The translations under genes were made by a program, and so were the position numbers. Shown here piece by piece: positions 1 to 7,363 of a DNA stretch of 64,000 nucleotides. The notes beneath the pieces are model-generated. The model was given only the letters and a program-made list of their open reading frames with translations, was not told where the DNA came from and made no database searches. This stretch comes from Halorussus salinus (GTDB lineage Archaea; Halobacteriota; Halobacteria; Halobacteriales; Haladaptataceae). Location: assembly GCF_004765815.2 (NCBI RefSeq), contig NZ_SBIS02000013.1:62001-126000 (forward strand), read 5' to 3'. Positions within the stretch are counted from its first letter, which is position 1. Each line of letters opens with the position of its first letter.

Positions 1-893
1 GTGTCGTACTCAGCGACGTATGGACCGCGCTCGGTCGTCCACACGTTTGTGCCACATTCGGTACACGCCGCGCTCTCGATATCGCCCGGTGACGGACCCT
101 GATACGCGATTTCTCGCCCGTCCTCCTGGGGTGTCGACTCGGGCCAGACGCCCTTTGTCTGCCAGAACTCACGAATCCGGGCGAGGCCGTGGCGCACCGT
201 CTTGCGAATCGTCACATGGTCGGCGTCGCGACCGCTGTCGTCCCACCCGTCGGGCGTCCAGAACTCGCCGAACTGCGCCCCGCGATGGATACCGTTCCAG
301 TCGAGGCCGACGATATCGGCCGGTGGGTCGCCCGTTAGCGTCGGGCGAGTAAGCTGGTCGATTACGCTGAGTTGCTTGGGCGGGCTTCCACCGAGAATGT
401 GGACGCGACGGCCACGCCAATCTACGGGGTCAGAGAATTCGTGGGCAAGTCGATCGGCGTAGCCGCGGGAGTACCCGACGACGAGATCATCGGGGACTGC
501 GCGAATCGCGGCACGGCACTTCGGGACGATCACGAGGTCTGCATCCGGGTAACTTCCCTGGATTTCGCGCGCGGCAGTAACGTATTCATCGACCTCGTCA
601 ATGTCGTAGGCGTCACCGATTACACCGACTTGCGGTTCGTACTCGAAAAAGCGCTCGACGTATCGATTGAGGTCGGGATTGCGAAAATCGTTGTCGAGCA
701 TTCCGACTGGTAGTTCCAAGTCTGTGTACTGGTGCTGTTGGTAGGTACAGTCTTCGCGAAAGCCCGTGAGAAAACCGAGTCGGAATGCATCAAGCGCGAA
801 GGGAACGCGGTGAAGGAACGCTACGTGGTCGGCCTGCCGGGCAGTTGTAATTTCGGTTGCGATGCGACTAGTCGGACGTGCTGAGAGCGCCAT
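1..893 (-). CDS. DUF6610-like haloarchaeal protein, 3' end cut by window edge
   Basis: An open frame runs on the minus strand from ATG at 893 to the window edge without a stop, about 297 codons. It starts MALSARPTSRIATEITTARQ and contains FREDCTYQQHQYTDLELPVG, a block I associate with the haloarchaeal family DUF6610, whose function is unknown. Near the edge a CTECG pair suggests a zinc site. The acidic, low-lysine composition supports real coding. The start lies about 30 nt after a GC-rich hairpin with a T-tract (924-950), the leader arrangement shared by many genes here. The family name is recalled rather than tested, and the C-terminus is missing. Confidence 0.75.
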   Translation of the reverse strand, partial: MALSARPTSRIATEITTARQADHVAFLHRVPFALDAFRLGFLTGFREDCTYQQHQYTDLELPVGMLDNDFRNPDLNRYVERFFEYEPQVGVIGDAYDIDEVDEYVTAAREIQGSYPDADLVIVPKCRAAIRAVPDDLVVGYSRGYADRLAHEFSDPVDWRGRRVHILGGSPPKQLSVIDQLTRPTLTGDPPADIVGLDWNGIHRGAQFGEFWTPDGWDDSGRDADHVTIRKTVRHGLARIREFWQTKGVWPESTPQEDGREIAYQGPSPGDIESAACTECGTNVWTTERGPYVAEYD

Positions 894-923
894 CTCGAAT
901 TACCTCGAAGACGGGGAGTGGTC

Positions 924-950
924 GCCCCGCACCCCTCAGGGGCAGAAAAA
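924..950 (-). promoter_or_regulatory. T-tract plus hairpin leader of the gene at 893
   Basis: Read on the minus strand, TTTTT is followed by a GCCCC/GGGGC stem with an internal CCCC/GGGG alternative, about 30 nt before the start codon. Near-identical copies precede the genes starting at 2663, 4479 and 5285. Confidence 0.7.
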
Positions 951-969
951 CCAGTCGCAGACGCCAACG

Positions 970-1011
970 TTAACCAACAATGTCCGTAGCTCGTTCCCTA
1001 TTGTTGGTTAA
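970..1011. repeat. TTAACCAAC inverted repeat, copy 1
   Basis: A perfect 12-bp inverted repeat, TTAACCAACAAT (970-981) and ATTGTTGGTTAA (1000-1011), with an 18-nt loop. It begins at the TAA stop of the upstream minus-strand gene and lies just before the leader hairpin of the next gene. Three more copies lie at 7992, 16924 and 31394. Confidence 0.85.
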
Positions 1012-1307
1012 TCCTCGAAGAGACACCGAGTGGCCGCATCCTCGCCTGTAAGCGTCCGTTGGTCGTCGGCAGTATCGGCGAATAGGGTCGCTTGGTCACT
1101 CTCGGCTGAGCGCGCTACTTCGGGCCGGTCGTCAACGCCGAACTGGTCTGCCTCCGGCTGGTCCAGTTTGGAATCACGCTCACGGTGGTCGACCTCAGCG
1201 CCGAAATCTTCGAGGGATGTCTCGACGTTTTCTTCGACGACTTCAAGTCGGCCGTCGTCTCCAAACGCGGTCTGGTGCCGAATCTCGATTTCTGGTTGAT
1301 TACTCAT
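1008..1307 (-). CDS. small acidic protein, function unknown
   Basis: A 99-residue protein starting MSNQPEIEIRHQTAFGDDGR and ending CLFED. It is strongly acidic and hydrophilic with no membrane segment and a single cysteine. I do not recognise a named domain, although the composition fits haloarchaeal plasmid proteins. The start at 1307 follows a T-tract plus hairpin (1316-1344) at close distance. Its stop codon forms the first bases of the TTAACCAACAAT repeat. It lies in a same-strand series with its neighbours. Confidence 0.6.
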   Translation of the reverse strand: MSNQPEIEIRHQTAFGDDGRLEVVEENVETSLEDFGAEVDHRERDSKLDQPEADQFGVDDRPEVARSAESDQATLFADTADDQRTLTGEDAATRCLFED

Positions 1308-1315
1308 GTTCTTCG

Positions 1316-1344
1316 AGCCTCCACCCGCCAGAGGCTTGAAAAAA
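1316..1344 (-). promoter_or_regulatory. T-tract plus hairpin leader
   Basis: On the minus strand TTTTTT is followed by an AGCCTC/GAGGCT stem, ending 9 nt before the ATG at 1307. It belongs to the leader family but has a different stem sequence. Confidence 0.5.
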
Positions 1345-1363
1345 CTCTCCGAGAGACGGAGCG

Positions 1364-1579
1364 TTACGCCTGCTCTGCGCGAATTTCTTCTGCACGTCGT
1401 TTGAGCCGTCGGAGGATTTGGATGCGATTCTGGTGGGTGTTTTCGTAGGCGACACAGGCACGGAGGGTGTCCATGTCGTCTATCGCCGCAATGCTTGGAT
1501 CGATGAGCCGGATGTTTCGCGGCTCAAGTCGTTGTTCTGGTGAGAGTCCATTCGATTCGCCGTCTCTGACATTGCTCAC
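1364..1579 (-). CDS. small hypothetical protein with basic helical C-terminus
   Basis: About 71 residues if begun at GTG 1579 (reading MSNVRDGESNGLSPEQRLEP). This start is preferred because a longer frame would run through the leader hairpin at 1585-1618. The C-terminus (NRIQILRRLKRRAEEIRAEQ) is a charged amphipathic helix that could bind a nucleic acid or a partner protein. No known domain was recognised. It sits in the same-strand run of small accessory genes. Confidence 0.5.
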   Translation of the reverse strand: MSNVRDGESNGLSPEQRLEPRNIRLIDPSIAAIDDMDTLRACVAYENTHQNRIQILRRLKRRAEEIRAEQA

Positions 1580-1584
1580 TTGTT

Positions 1585-1618
1585 GTCGCCTCCGCTCCTG
1601 TCGGAGGCGACGAAAAAA
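1585..1618 (-). promoter_or_regulatory. T-tract plus 9-bp hairpin leader
   Basis: A perfect GTCGCCTCC/GGAGGCGAC stem (1585-1593 with 1603-1611) is preceded on the minus strand by TTTTTT. It ends only 5 nt before the proposed GTG start at 1579. Confidence 0.6.
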
Positions 1619-1700
1619 CAACCGAGAGCGATTTTTGGACTCTACGCCGGAAGACTACATGAGACGTGTTTCGAGGTGCGGATGAAAGAGCGCGACCGAA

Positions 1701-2138
1701 CTAGCAGTCGCGGTCGGTGTACCGCTGGCGCTCCGGCCGAATCTCTCCAGCGAGGACCTCGCTTTCGGAGTGATCGCCGACGTTTCTATCGAGATCGACG
1801 AGTTTGAACACGCCGTCACCGGTCCAGCCACAGTCGGCCGAACATCGAGCGACCGCGTACGCATTTGCACCCTCGCCGAGATGGATACCGTTGAGCGTGA
1901 GCGCGCTATCGCACGCTGGACAGATGGGACTGACCGAGGTGTACGTGTTCCCGAGAATAGCCCTGATGTCTACCGTGGAGTTACCGAGCGTTTCGTTGAG
2001 GACAGTTCCAACAGCCGCCTCGAGTGATTCACTGAGGGCCTGCTGTTCGGCTTCGTCTTCTGGAAGGTTGGTGTTCGTAACTGCGATGGTTAGTCGTGCG
2101 AGCGAAGCGTCGTCATTGGTGTTTTCGGGGGAAGTCAT
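1701..2138 (-). CDS. zinc-ribbon-like hypothetical protein
   Basis: A 145-residue acidic protein starting MTSPENTNDDASLARLTIAV. Residues near 72-104 carry CPACDSAL and CSADCGW, two cysteine pairs that fit a zinc ribbon. No enzyme motif is visible. Unlike most neighbours it has no T-tract hairpin upstream; the roughly 75 nt before it hold no clear TATA box. Its role is unknown, and nucleic-acid or protein binding through the ribbon is only inferred. Confidence 0.65.
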   Translation of the reverse strand: MTSPENTNDDASLARLTIAVTNTNLPEDEAEQQALSESLEAAVGTVLNETLGNSTVDIRAILGNTYTSVSPICPACDSALTLNGIHLGEGANAYAVARCSADCGWTGDGVFKLVDLDRNVGDHSESEVLAGEIRPERQRYTDRDC

Positions 2139-2216
2139 AGAGTTCGGAATCTGCTGTTGATTGTACTTCGATACAGCGTGGCAGAACGGAGCGAGGTCGT
2201 CTCAACGTGCAGAGTG

Positions 2217-2663
2217 CTATTCGGGGAGGTCACGTCGGCCAGTTCGGTAGCACTCCCAACACGGAAAATCGCTGGAGAGGTCCGCACAGTCACAGTCTGG
2301 TTCGTCTGTCTCCGGTTGTTCTCCAGAGTTCTCCTCGTGGTCGGGAGGGTGGTTTGAGGGCTGGACAGTTTCGCCACCGTCGGCGAGGAGTTGGTGGTGG
2401 CGGACGGCGTCGAGAATGGGTTGGCGGAGCGCAACAGCGACGCGGTGTTTGCACGCCCCGCTGTATTTTGCGTCTGCCGGGCACGTACACGCGGTCGGCA
2501 GGTCGTCCTCGATGCGGACGGTGTATTCGTGATTCTCCGGATCGGCGTAGCTCCCATTCCGCACACGCACATCGCCATCTCGAAGTTCGAACTCGAGGGC
2601 TTCGTACTGGGCGCGTTTCCTCACTCTACTCGTCGTCTTGAGTCTTGCAAGTGGTGTCGTCAT
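2217..2663 (-). CDS. SWIM zinc-finger domain protein
   Basis: A 148-residue protein with TACTCPADAKYSGACKHRVA, which fits the SWIM pattern CxCx(n)CxH that binds zinc and mediates DNA or protein contacts. A C-terminal group CDCADLSSDFPCWEC forms a second cysteine cluster. The start at 2663 lies about 30 nt after a classic leader hairpin. Haloarchaeal plasmids often carry small SWIM proteins of this size and their function is not established. It lies in the same-strand run, upstream of the 1701-2138 gene. Confidence 0.8.
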   Translation of the reverse strand: MTTPLARLKTTSRVRKRAQYEALEFELRDGDVRVRNGSYADPENHEYTVRIEDDLPTACTCPADAKYSGACKHRVAVALRQPILDAVRHHQLLADGGETVQPSNHPPDHEENSGEQPETDEPDCDCADLSSDFPCWECYRTGRRDLPE

Positions 2664-2692
2664 CGTGGTCGTGAGGCACCGAGAAGTCGAGT

Positions 2693-2719
2693 GCCCCGCA
2701 CCCGTCAGGGGCAGAAAAA
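2693..2719 (-). promoter_or_regulatory. T-tract plus hairpin leader of the SWIM gene
   Basis: GCCCC/GGGGC stem preceded by TTTTT on the minus strand, almost identical to the copy at 924-950. The T-tract lies about 52 nt from the ATG at 2663. Confidence 0.7.
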
Positions 2720-2839
2720 CTAACCGACCGGCTCTAACTCGTCCATCGAAGCGACGTATCTATCTCGTTGTGAAACGCATGGAGCGACTCTCTTTATGGA
2801 CGAGAACTGTTTATTATCTGTATCCTGGTGGGTCCTTGT

Positions 2840-3265
2840 TCAATCGAGTTGTTGGAACCACTGAGCGAGTTCCTGTTGGAAGCGATTGAACCACTGCAAG
2901 TCATCGTGGAGTACGTCGTACACAACGTCGTGATCGACGTCGCCGTATCTGTGCGCGAGAATATTTCGAAACCCGACTGCTTCTTCGAGTTTCGCCTGCG
3001 TCTCGTTCGAGATGATGTCTGCTTCCCCAAGTGCCTGTATCTCCTGTTTGGCGGTTCCGCTCGGGGAGAGATTCTCTGTCGACCGAACGTGCTGAGCAAG
3101 GTCGATACACGCCTGAATAAGGTTCATCAACGTCCGCTCGACTGCTCGCTGGGTCACCATATCGTCCACATACTCGGCCTTTGAGAGACCTCGCATCTGT
3201 TCGAGGTCCTCGATGTACTGGTTGATGTGGCGGAGTTTGTCAACGAACACGTCTTCGTTGACCAT
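2840..3265 (-). CDS. hepT: HepT-type HEPN toxin (DUF86)
   Basis: A 141-residue helical protein with R100-N-I-L-A-H105-R-Y107, the RX4HXY motif of HEPN ribonucleases, followed by GDVDHD as in HepT. In the known HepT/MntA system the nucleotidyltransferase partner blocks the HEPN toxin by AMPylating the tyrosine of this motif. Its ATG (3263-3265) directly abuts the stop of the MntA-like gene (3266-3268), so the two are cotranscribed and probably coupled. All key residues are present, so the toxin is likely active. It probably serves element maintenance or phage defence. Confidence 0.9.
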   Translation of the reverse strand: MVNEDVFVDKLRHINQYIEDLEQMRGLSKAEYVDDMVTQRAVERTLMNLIQACIDLAQHVRSTENLSPSGTAKQEIQALGEADIISNETQAKLEEAVGFRNILAHRYGDVDHDVVYDVLHDDLQWFNRFQQELAQWFQQLD

Positions 3266-3700
3266 CTATGCGTCTCCGCTTGCTAATCGGTCGATGAATT
3301 CACGCTGTTGGCGTTTCCGCTCGTCGACCGTTGACTCGTACTCGTCTTTGATTTGCTCGTGATAGGTTTCGACGGCCTGTTCGTCGCCAGTTAGCAGGAG
3401 ACCGTCTTGGAGAGCGGCGTGTGCGACGGCAGTCGGGAGTTGCTCGATATCGCTTACGTCCACAAACTCCTCGGCATACTGCTGGAGGTCCGCATCGATT
3501 TGGTTTCGCAGTCGGAATCGTTCCCGAGCGTCCAATGTCTCCGGGAAACGGAGTGCGATGTCCACGTCTGAGTCTGGGCCAGCGGTTCCGCGTGCGTGCG
3601 AGCCGAAGAGAATCGCAAAGACGACTCGCTGTTGGTCGAGATACGACCGCAGTCGGTCGAGCTCGACGCGTTCGACCGCGGAGTCGTCTGTATGCACCAT
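3266..3700 (-). CDS. mntA: MntA-type nucleotidyltransferase antitoxin
   Basis: About 144 residues from ATG 3700, with ATG 3724 as the alternative. The minimal nucleotidyltransferase motif GSHARG (33-38) and the metal residues D45-V-D47 are intact. I prefer 3700 because a TATATT stretch lies about 25-30 nt upstream, fitting leaderless transcription. MntA proteins neutralise HepT by transferring AMP to its catalytic tyrosine. The gene is directly followed by the HepT gene without spacing. The C-terminus (DEYESTVDERKRQQREFIDR) is helical and charged. Confidence 0.88.
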   Translation of the reverse strand: MVHTDDSAVERVELDRLRSYLDQQRVVFAILFGSHARGTAGPDSDVDIALRFPETLDARERFRLRNQIDADLQQYAEEFVDVSDIEQLPTAVAHAALQDGLLLTGDEQAVETYHEQIKDEYESTVDERKRQQREFIDRLASGDA

Positions 3701-3743
3701 ACGTACGTGTTCATCGTCCCGCATAATATAGTTGTGTTGCCGA

Positions 3744-3974
3744 TTAGTCGAAGCGCTTGCCGAGTTCACGGACCGCGGCAGTATCTTCTTCCTCTGGTAT
3801 CTTGATCGCGTCCCGCATCTCACCCACTTGCTCGCTGTCGAAGACATCCTGAAGGTCACGGAGCGAACGGTTGTCGATGAGGCGCTCGATAGTCTCACTA
3901 AACGACTCTCCTTCCTGTCTATTTGCTTTGATGCGCTCGTAGAGGTCGTCATCAAGCTGAACGTGGCGCGACAT
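3744..3974 (-). CDS. ribbon-helix-helix VapB-like antitoxin (DUF7557-like), orphan
   Basis: A 76-residue protein starting MSRHVQLDDDLYERIKANRQ followed by EGESFSETIERLI, the strand-helix-helix pattern of haloarchaeal VapB-type antitoxins; I recall the family as DUF7557. Such genes normally sit directly before a PIN toxin. Here the next gene, about 43 nt downstream, is the MntA antitoxin and no PIN gene is present. It may be an orphan, or an extra regulator of the HepT/MntA pair. Confidence 0.75.
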   Translation of the reverse strand: MSRHVQLDDDLYERIKANRQEGESFSETIERLIDNRSLRDLQDVFDSEQVGEMRDAIKIPEEEDTAAVRELGKRFD

Positions 3975-4089
3975 CCTTGTCGACGACATTGCCGCCGAAG
4001 TTGAATCGGTATTTGGGTCACCCACGAAATCACTCCGCTGGCACTCTCTGGGACCGGGTTCAGTGACGCGTTTATTCCGGTAAGACGCG

Positions 4090-4479
4090 TCACACCGTTT
4101 GATCCTCAACTGGCTCAAGAGTCTGAAGGTCTGCTCGCAGGACATCGCCATGCCGGACGACGTATCGAGAGGCAAGCACCGGGAACCGACACTTGGTGAA
4201 TCCGGCCGTTTGAATATCGAGTTCGTCGCCCTCCTTGACGTGCGTTGCGAGTGCTCGAAGGAACTCGTGGGTCCGCTGTCCTGCTTCGTAGTCGGGCAGG
4301 CCGTTTTCTCGACGCCCGTAGACTTCGAATGCGTCGTAGCCCCAAATCGAGAGTCGGTCGTTGTCGTCAACCTCCCATTCGAGCATCTTGAGATAGTATG
4401 ATTCGCAGAGTTCTCGAACTGCCTGTGCATCTGTGACAGTGACGCCGTTCGACGTTGTTGCTGCTTGGAGTGTTGCCAT
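4090..4479 (-). CDS. hypothetical protein with leader hairpin
   Basis: A 129-residue acidic protein starting MATLQAATTSNGVTVTDAQA. The start at 4479 is chosen over longer options because a leader hairpin (4503-4529) lies at the usual distance and a longer frame would read through it. No known domain is visible; there is a central LSIWGYDAFEVYGRRE block. It is probably a soluble accessory protein of the element. Confidence 0.65.
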   Translation of the reverse strand: MATLQAATTSNGVTVTDAQAVRELCESYYLKMLEWEVDDNDRLSIWGYDAFEVYGRRENGLPDYEAGQRTHEFLRALATHVKEGDELDIQTAGFTKCRFPVLASRYVVRHGDVLRADLQTLEPVEDQTV

Positions 4480-4502
4480 GTCTCTCGGGCAGGGAATGCT
4501 AT

Positions 4503-4529
4503 CCCCGCACCCTTTCTGGGGTCGAAAAA
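4503..4529 (-). promoter_or_regulatory. T-tract plus hairpin leader
   Basis: A CCCC/GGGG hairpin with the variant loop GCACCCTTTCT, preceded by TTTTT on the minus strand. The T-tract is about 46-50 nt before the ATG at 4479. Confidence 0.65.
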
Positions 4530-4591
4530 TCGCCCCGGATGTCGTTTCTATTCGAGTCCCGAATTCTCGCTTCATCCGGTTTTTGTTCGTC

Positions 4592-4861
4592 TTATTCCGC
4601 CGGTTGAATCTGACGGGTGTCCTCGGCAAGGTCACGAATGTACGCTCGAAGTGCGTTCATATCGTCACGAGCGTCTTTGAGCGTTTTCGCTTTCACCTTC
4701 GCCTTGATCTGGTCTTCATCCCGTGTACCGGTTCCACGCTTGAGTTTCACAGTGAGTGAGACACCGACGTCGCTCCGCTCGACGTACTCCGTCGGTGATG
4801 ATTCGTCATTGGTCGCTTTCGATTCGGTCGTTGTACGGGAAGACGAGTTGTGTTCTGACAT
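4592..4861 (-). CDS. DUF7389-like small protein
   Basis: An 89-residue protein. A serine/threonine-rich N-terminus precedes YVERSDVGVSLTVKLKRGTG and KAKVKAKTLKDARDDM, a conserved haloarchaeal block I recall as DUF7389. No catalytic motif is visible. It starts 22 nt after the stop of the DUF6166-like gene (4884-5285), so both are probably transcribed together from the leader near 5330. Function unknown. Confidence 0.7.
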   Translation of the reverse strand: MSEHNSSSRTTTESKATNDESSPTEYVERSDVGVSLTVKLKRGTGTRDEDQIKAKVKAKTLKDARDDMNALRAYIRDLAEDTRQIQPAE

Positions 4862-4883
4862 GATGTGGCTGTATTACTGGTGT

Positions 4884-5285
4884 TCAGTTAGACGGTGCGA
4901 CGGCTTGGTCGGACAGTTCACGAAGGGTGTTTTCGATGTCGGTGCCGGTGGGCTGCCAGTACCCTTCAGGATGTGAGCAGTCCAACTGGCTCACGCCCCG
5001 GTTTTTGAACCTAGTGTAGTGGGCTATCGCGACATCTTCATCGTCGGTATAGTCCAGCAGAAGCGCAAGCGCAAGTTGCGACGGGCCACTTCCACTGTAT
5101 CCCCAGCTGAAGCCCGAGGGACTGTGGTTCGCCAGTTCGAGACTCGGCTCTGGTGTCACCCGCTCTTGACCGGGTTGTTTTTCTACGACAGCGCGTCCGC
5201 GTCGCCGGTAGCCGACGTAGACGATATCCTGTTTCTGGTTTGGCCGTGTCTGTTCGAGTGATTGCGAGTCGGTTGTTCCACTCAT
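4884..5285 (-). CDS. DUF6166-like protein
   Basis: About 133 residues from ATG 5285, the start that follows the leader hairpin at 5313-5339. The C-terminal half (SGPSQLALALLLDYTDDEDVAIAHYTRFKNRGVS) matches my memory of DUF6166, a small family in plasmids and phages with no known role. VYVGYRRRGRAVVE near residue 22 is also typical. It is probably the first gene of a two-gene unit with 4592-4861. Confidence 0.75.
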   Translation of the reverse strand: MSGTTDSQSLEQTRPNQKQDIVYVGYRRRGRAVVEKQPGQERVTPEPSLELANHSPSGFSWGYSGSGPSQLALALLLDYTDDEDVAIAHYTRFKNRGVSQLDCSHPEGYWQPTGTDIENTLRELSDQAVAPSN

Positions 5286-5312
5286 GATTCGATTCGAGGG
5301 ACTACTTCGAGA

Positions 5313-5339
5313 CCCCCGCACCCCTCAGGGGGTGAAAAA
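5313..5339 (-). promoter_or_regulatory. T-tract plus hairpin leader, left partner of a direct repeat
   Basis: A CCCCC/GGGGG hairpin preceded by TTTTT on the minus strand. Its outer flank, GAAAAACTCACCGCGGTC at 5334-5351, recurs at 7314-7331, beyond the AbiE-like cassette. Confidence 0.7.
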
Positions 5340-5367
5340 CTCACCGCGGTCGCTTCTGGCCTGTAAT

Positions 5368-6228
5368 TCAGGGAAGTGAAATCTCCTCGGCTAGCGAGAC
5401 GTCCGAGCCATCTCGCTCGACAACTCCCTTTTCAGCTAAATTGGTGACCGCTTTCCGGACAGTTTCTGGCCGGTCGATGGAGCTGTCATTGTCTGTAACT
5501 TCCCGGCACAGAACCTCGATTTCCAGAGAGCTCGTTTGGAGGTGTTCGATGACGGCACGCTCGGTGAAGGCACGGTCTGCGAGTGCTTCGACTCGGTCGA
5601 TGAACCCCGAGGGAAGCCCATCGAATCGCGTAATTGTCTGCTCAAACGTCATAAGGGGATGAGAGTAGCTGTACAGTTGGTGAGCCTCGACAGTCCCTGT
5701 ATTGACCGGGAGTTGTGCCTCAAGCTCTTCTCGGACAACGCTAAACTGTAGGCCAGACCGCACAAGCGCGAGCATATCCTCCGGATCGTATCCACGACCT
5801 GCAACGCCTTTCAGGAGGAACATATCCTCTTTTGAAAGCGTGAAACCAGCAACTGACTCTCCTCCGTATATTCGCTCTGCGCGTTCGCGCATCTCCGTCG
5901 AAAGCCGAAGCTTCCCGACGATCTGCTCCTCAAACAAATCCACCTGAACACCCGTCTCACCAGCCAACTCTAATGTCCGTCCAACACCCTCGAACTCCGC
6001 GGTCGGCTCATTCTCAACGACAAACCCCATATCGAGGAGAGCATCTCGAACGAGTTCGAATTCTGCGGAAACGCCGAGCACGAGGTCAATATCTTTTGTC
6101 TGATCTTTCAGCTGGTGTGCAGTCATCGCACTGCCGCCGACAAGATAGACCTCGACGCTCTGGTCAAGCTGGTCATCTACATCTTGGAGGAATTCGGTAA
6201 TCGCCTCACGGCCACTAAACGGACTCAT
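5368..6228 (-). CDS. nucleotidyltransferase-like toxin candidate (DUF6036/AbiEii-like)
   Basis: A 286-residue protein. The N-terminus has VYLVGGSAMTAHQLKDQTKDIDLVLG, a nucleotidyltransferase GGS...DID pattern (GGSAM near 31-35, D45/D47 region). A winged-helix-like region may lie at the C-terminus (RPETVRKAVTNLAEKGVVER). Its ATG overlaps the stop of the upstream regulator gene as ATGA, so they are translationally coupled. A helix-turn-helix gene followed by a nucleotidyltransferase is the layout of AbiE-type type IV systems. The exact family is inferred from motif and context, not established. Confidence 0.75.
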   Translation of the reverse strand: MSPFSGREAITEFLQDVDDQLDQSVEVYLVGGSAMTAHQLKDQTKDIDLVLGVSAEFELVRDALLDMGFVVENEPTAEFEGVGRTLELAGETGVQVDLFEEQIVGKLRLSTEMRERAERIYGGESVAGFTLSKEDMFLLKGVAGRGYDPEDMLALVRSGLQFSVVREELEAQLPVNTGTVEAHQLYSYSHPLMTFEQTITRFDGLPSGFIDRVEALADRAFTERAVIEHLQTSSLEIEVLCREVTDNDSSIDRPETVRKAVTNLAEKGVVERDGSDVSLAEEISLP

Positions 6229-7163
6229 GATGTCACCTCGTATTGTTGCTTGAGTGCCTCGAAATCCCGTACACTCGGGATATACTCGGAGCTGGTAGGT
6301 TCACCATGGAGGAACGAAAGCATATCTTCAATGAGTCCAGTTAAGCCGTACTCCGTTGCAGCTGCGCGTAATCGGTCTTCATCAAATGCGGTCGTCGTGA
6401 GTAGGAGGAGTGCGTAACTCGTCCGCCGACTGTCGGTCTTGGCGACGAGGGTGTGACAGACGAGTTGTTCGACGGTAATCTCGGTGTCGAGTTCGGAGTA
6501 GAAGACCGGCGGTTGGTTCGCGCCAAAGAATGTGAGGCCGTACTCTTCGTACCGTGCAAGCCCTGATACTGCCCAGACATCCGTATCCACGAGCTGTTGT
6601 CGGTCCTGTTTCGATTCGACGGACACAAGTGCTTCTGCGGGGGTACTCCACAGAACGACCGCACTCGGGGCGTATTTTCGCACTCGGTGTGCGTGTTCGT
6701 GGTCGACGAACGCCCGAGCGAATTCAACAAGGTCCGTGAGGTCGTCTGCAATCTTGTACTGGGTTCCGTCTTTGGTAAGCATTGCACGCTCTTGCAGTGG
6801 TGCAAGGAGTTGGTAGACCCGCTGGCGTGTTATCGGAAGTCGGTCTGCAATCTCGCTCACTTTCCGGGGTTGGTCCAGAAACCAGCAGACGTGGAGGGTG
6901 CGTCGAGAGAGAAGTTCCGGGAAATCGATATGTGAGTGTTGGCTTTGGAGTCGCCGGTAGGCGCGGAAGACGGCTGTTTCGGTGGCTGAAACCACTCTTC
7001 GATTGCGATTTCCGCGTTTGGTCACGACGAGGCCGTTCTGCTCTAGCTCTTCGACCACTTCGTGGACGCGGCCCATGCTATAGCCCGTTTGCTCGTGAAG
7101 GGCTGTAATCGATCGGTCCTCGGTCAATGCGTCGAGGACTCGAAGAGGCGCTTCCCCCATCAT
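6225..7163 (-). CDS. winged-helix regulator, AbiEi-like antitoxin candidate
   Basis: About 312 residues from ATG 7163. This start is chosen because a TATATAAG box (7186-7193) lies 23-30 nt upstream, the spacing of a leaderless haloarchaeal promoter; an ATG directly follows at 7160. Two winged-helix segments are visible: SITALHEQTGYSMGRVHEVV...GLVVTKRGNRNRR and KVSEIADRLPITRQRVYQLL...LTKDGTQYKI. The rest is a large helical domain. It overlaps the nucleotidyltransferase gene by 4 nt, which suggests antitoxin and autoregulator. Confidence 0.75.
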   Translation of the reverse strand: MMGEAPLRVLDALTEDRSITALHEQTGYSMGRVHEVVEELEQNGLVVTKRGNRNRRVVSATETAVFRAYRRLQSQHSHIDFPELLSRRTLHVCWFLDQPRKVSEIADRLPITRQRVYQLLAPLQERAMLTKDGTQYKIADDLTDLVEFARAFVDHEHAHRVRKYAPSAVVLWSTPAEALVSVESKQDRQQLVDTDVWAVSGLARYEEYGLTFFGANQPPVFYSELDTEITVEQLVCHTLVAKTDSRRTSYALLLLTTTAFDEDRLRAAATEYGLTGLIEDMLSFLHGEPTSSEYIPSVRDFEALKQQYEVTS

Positions 7164-7185
7164 CTGGTAAGAGATACTAAACCAG

Positions 7186-7193
7186 TATATAAG
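7186..7193 (-). promoter_or_regulatory. TATA box of the AbiE-like cassette
   Basis: CTTATATA on the minus strand, 23-30 nt before the ATG at 7163, fits a leaderless haloarchaeal promoter. Confidence 0.6.
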
Positions 7194-7290
7194 AGTCTTC
7201 GGCTTCAGTTTACAAATGCTGATTTCGGGGTTCGTTTTAGCCGCCACTACTCGAATATCGATTCGTTGGTTGCTCCACAGTAACTCGGGC

Positions 7291-7331
7291 TTCATGCACC
7301 CCTCAGGGAGAACGAAAAACTCACCGCGGTC
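7291..7331 (-). repeat. decayed leader copy, right partner of the AbiE-flanking direct repeat
   Basis: GCACCCCTCAGGGAG followed by GAAAAACTCACCGCGGTC repeats the leader and flank at 5318-5351. The stem is weakened and the copy leads into no small gene of its own, so it looks like a duplication scar beside the AbiE-like cassette. Confidence 0.65.
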
Positions 7332-7363
7332 ACTCCGTCACGTTCCCTGGCTAACTCGGGCGC

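Noticed and set aside
20-713. Plus-strand open frames at the left edge
   Set aside because: They lie antisense to the open DUF6610-like minus-strand frame, whose composition and leader are convincing; the plus frames are arginine/serine-rich shadows.
4480-4635. N-terminal extension of the gene at 4090-4479
   Set aside because: The extension would be translated through the leader hairpin at 4503-4529, and its residues look unlike haloarchaeal protein.
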